A stretch of DNA of 23,270 nt from an uncultured Rivibacter sp. (GTDB lineage Bacteria > Pseudomonadota > Gammaproteobacteria > Burkholderiales > Burkholderiaceae): positions 1-23,270 of the forward strand of contig CAMLNA010000064.1 in NCBI GenBank assembly GCA_946481025.1, written 5' to 3'. Made by a program: the position numbers and the translations under genes. The notes beneath the pieces were generated by a model. That model worked only from the letters and a program-made list of their open reading frames with translations, searched no databases and was not told where the DNA came from. Positions 23,270 to 23,270 of the stretch are shown here, piece after piece; positions within the stretch are counted from its first letter, which is position 1; each line of letters opens with the position of its first letter.

Positions 23270-23270
23270 G
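23266..23270 (+). CDS. Start of next gene, probably second permease subunit (cut by window edge)
   Basis: ATGAG: the ATG overlaps the TGA of the preceding permease by 4 bp, as at the two earlier junctions. Only five bases are visible; identity is inferred from the usual binding protein-ATPase-permease-permease order. Confidence 0.45.

Overview
The window is very GC-rich, with tightly packed genes. Its gene set (TonB/BMP nutrient uptake, a Reg_prop diguanylate cyclase, CesT-type chaperones, a YopJ-family effector) and one intergenic hairpin element whose sequence I associate with Comamonadaceae genomes all point to a beta-proteobacterium of the order Burkholderiales, probably Comamonadaceae (a Variovorax/Acidovorax/Xylophilus-like, possibly host-associated bacterium). 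The assignment is inferred from sequence character only; no rRNA or other taxonomic marker is present.

Region 1 (1-4220). A truncated DUF2147 exported protein is divergent from a TetR regulator, with a perfect 14-bp palindrome in between. A large periplasmic-sensor diguanylate cyclase (beta-propeller, Y_Y_Y, TM, GGEEF) then reads leftwards.

Region 2 (4354-11733), the most notable part. This is a bidirectional type III secretion (T3S) cargo locus without any secretion-apparatus gene. Leftwards: a 307-aa protein that looks like two CesT-type chaperone domains fused in one chain, then a 688-aa effector candidate with a 7x QTQ repeat. Rightwards: a 166-aa single-domain chaperone, a 672-aa effector candidate, and a 522-aa YopJ-family acetyltransferase-like effector. 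The 233-bp divergent intergenic region carries a PIP/hrpII-type box on each strand: TTCGC-N15-TTCGT-N31-TACCTT on minus and TTCGC-N15-TGCGC-N30-TACCGT on plus. Both are followed by about 30-nt leaders. This places both arms under a predicted HrpX/HrpB (AraC-family) activator. The YopJ homologue keeps His239 and Cys304, but Asn264 sits where the catalytic acid is expected.

Region 3 (11734-13083). A lipoprotein with a barrel-like, possibly glycosidase-like domain, preceded by a direct repeat containing TTCG half-sites one base out of PIP register.

Region 4 (13174-23270). Two divergent operons appear to form one nutrient-acquisition system, most simply nucleotide/nucleoside scavenging. Leftwards: TonB-dependent outer-membrane receptor, phytase-like/esterase-like lipoprotein, periplasmic 5'-nucleotidase (4-bp ATGA overlap between the last two). 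Rightwards: a GntR/UTRA regulator, then a BMP-family binding protein, double ABC ATPase and permease (4-bp overlaps), with the next gene starting at the window edge. The two operons share a 289-bp control region in which identical 12-bp palindromes (TGGTACGTACCA) occupy the -35/-10 spacer of each promoter, so the GntR protein probably represses both itself and the outer-membrane/periplasmic arm.

No rRNA, tRNA, CRISPR array, insertion sequence or integrase was seen. No gene-free stretch exceeds 300 bases; the two largest (7363-7595 and 18276-18564) are the two control regions above.
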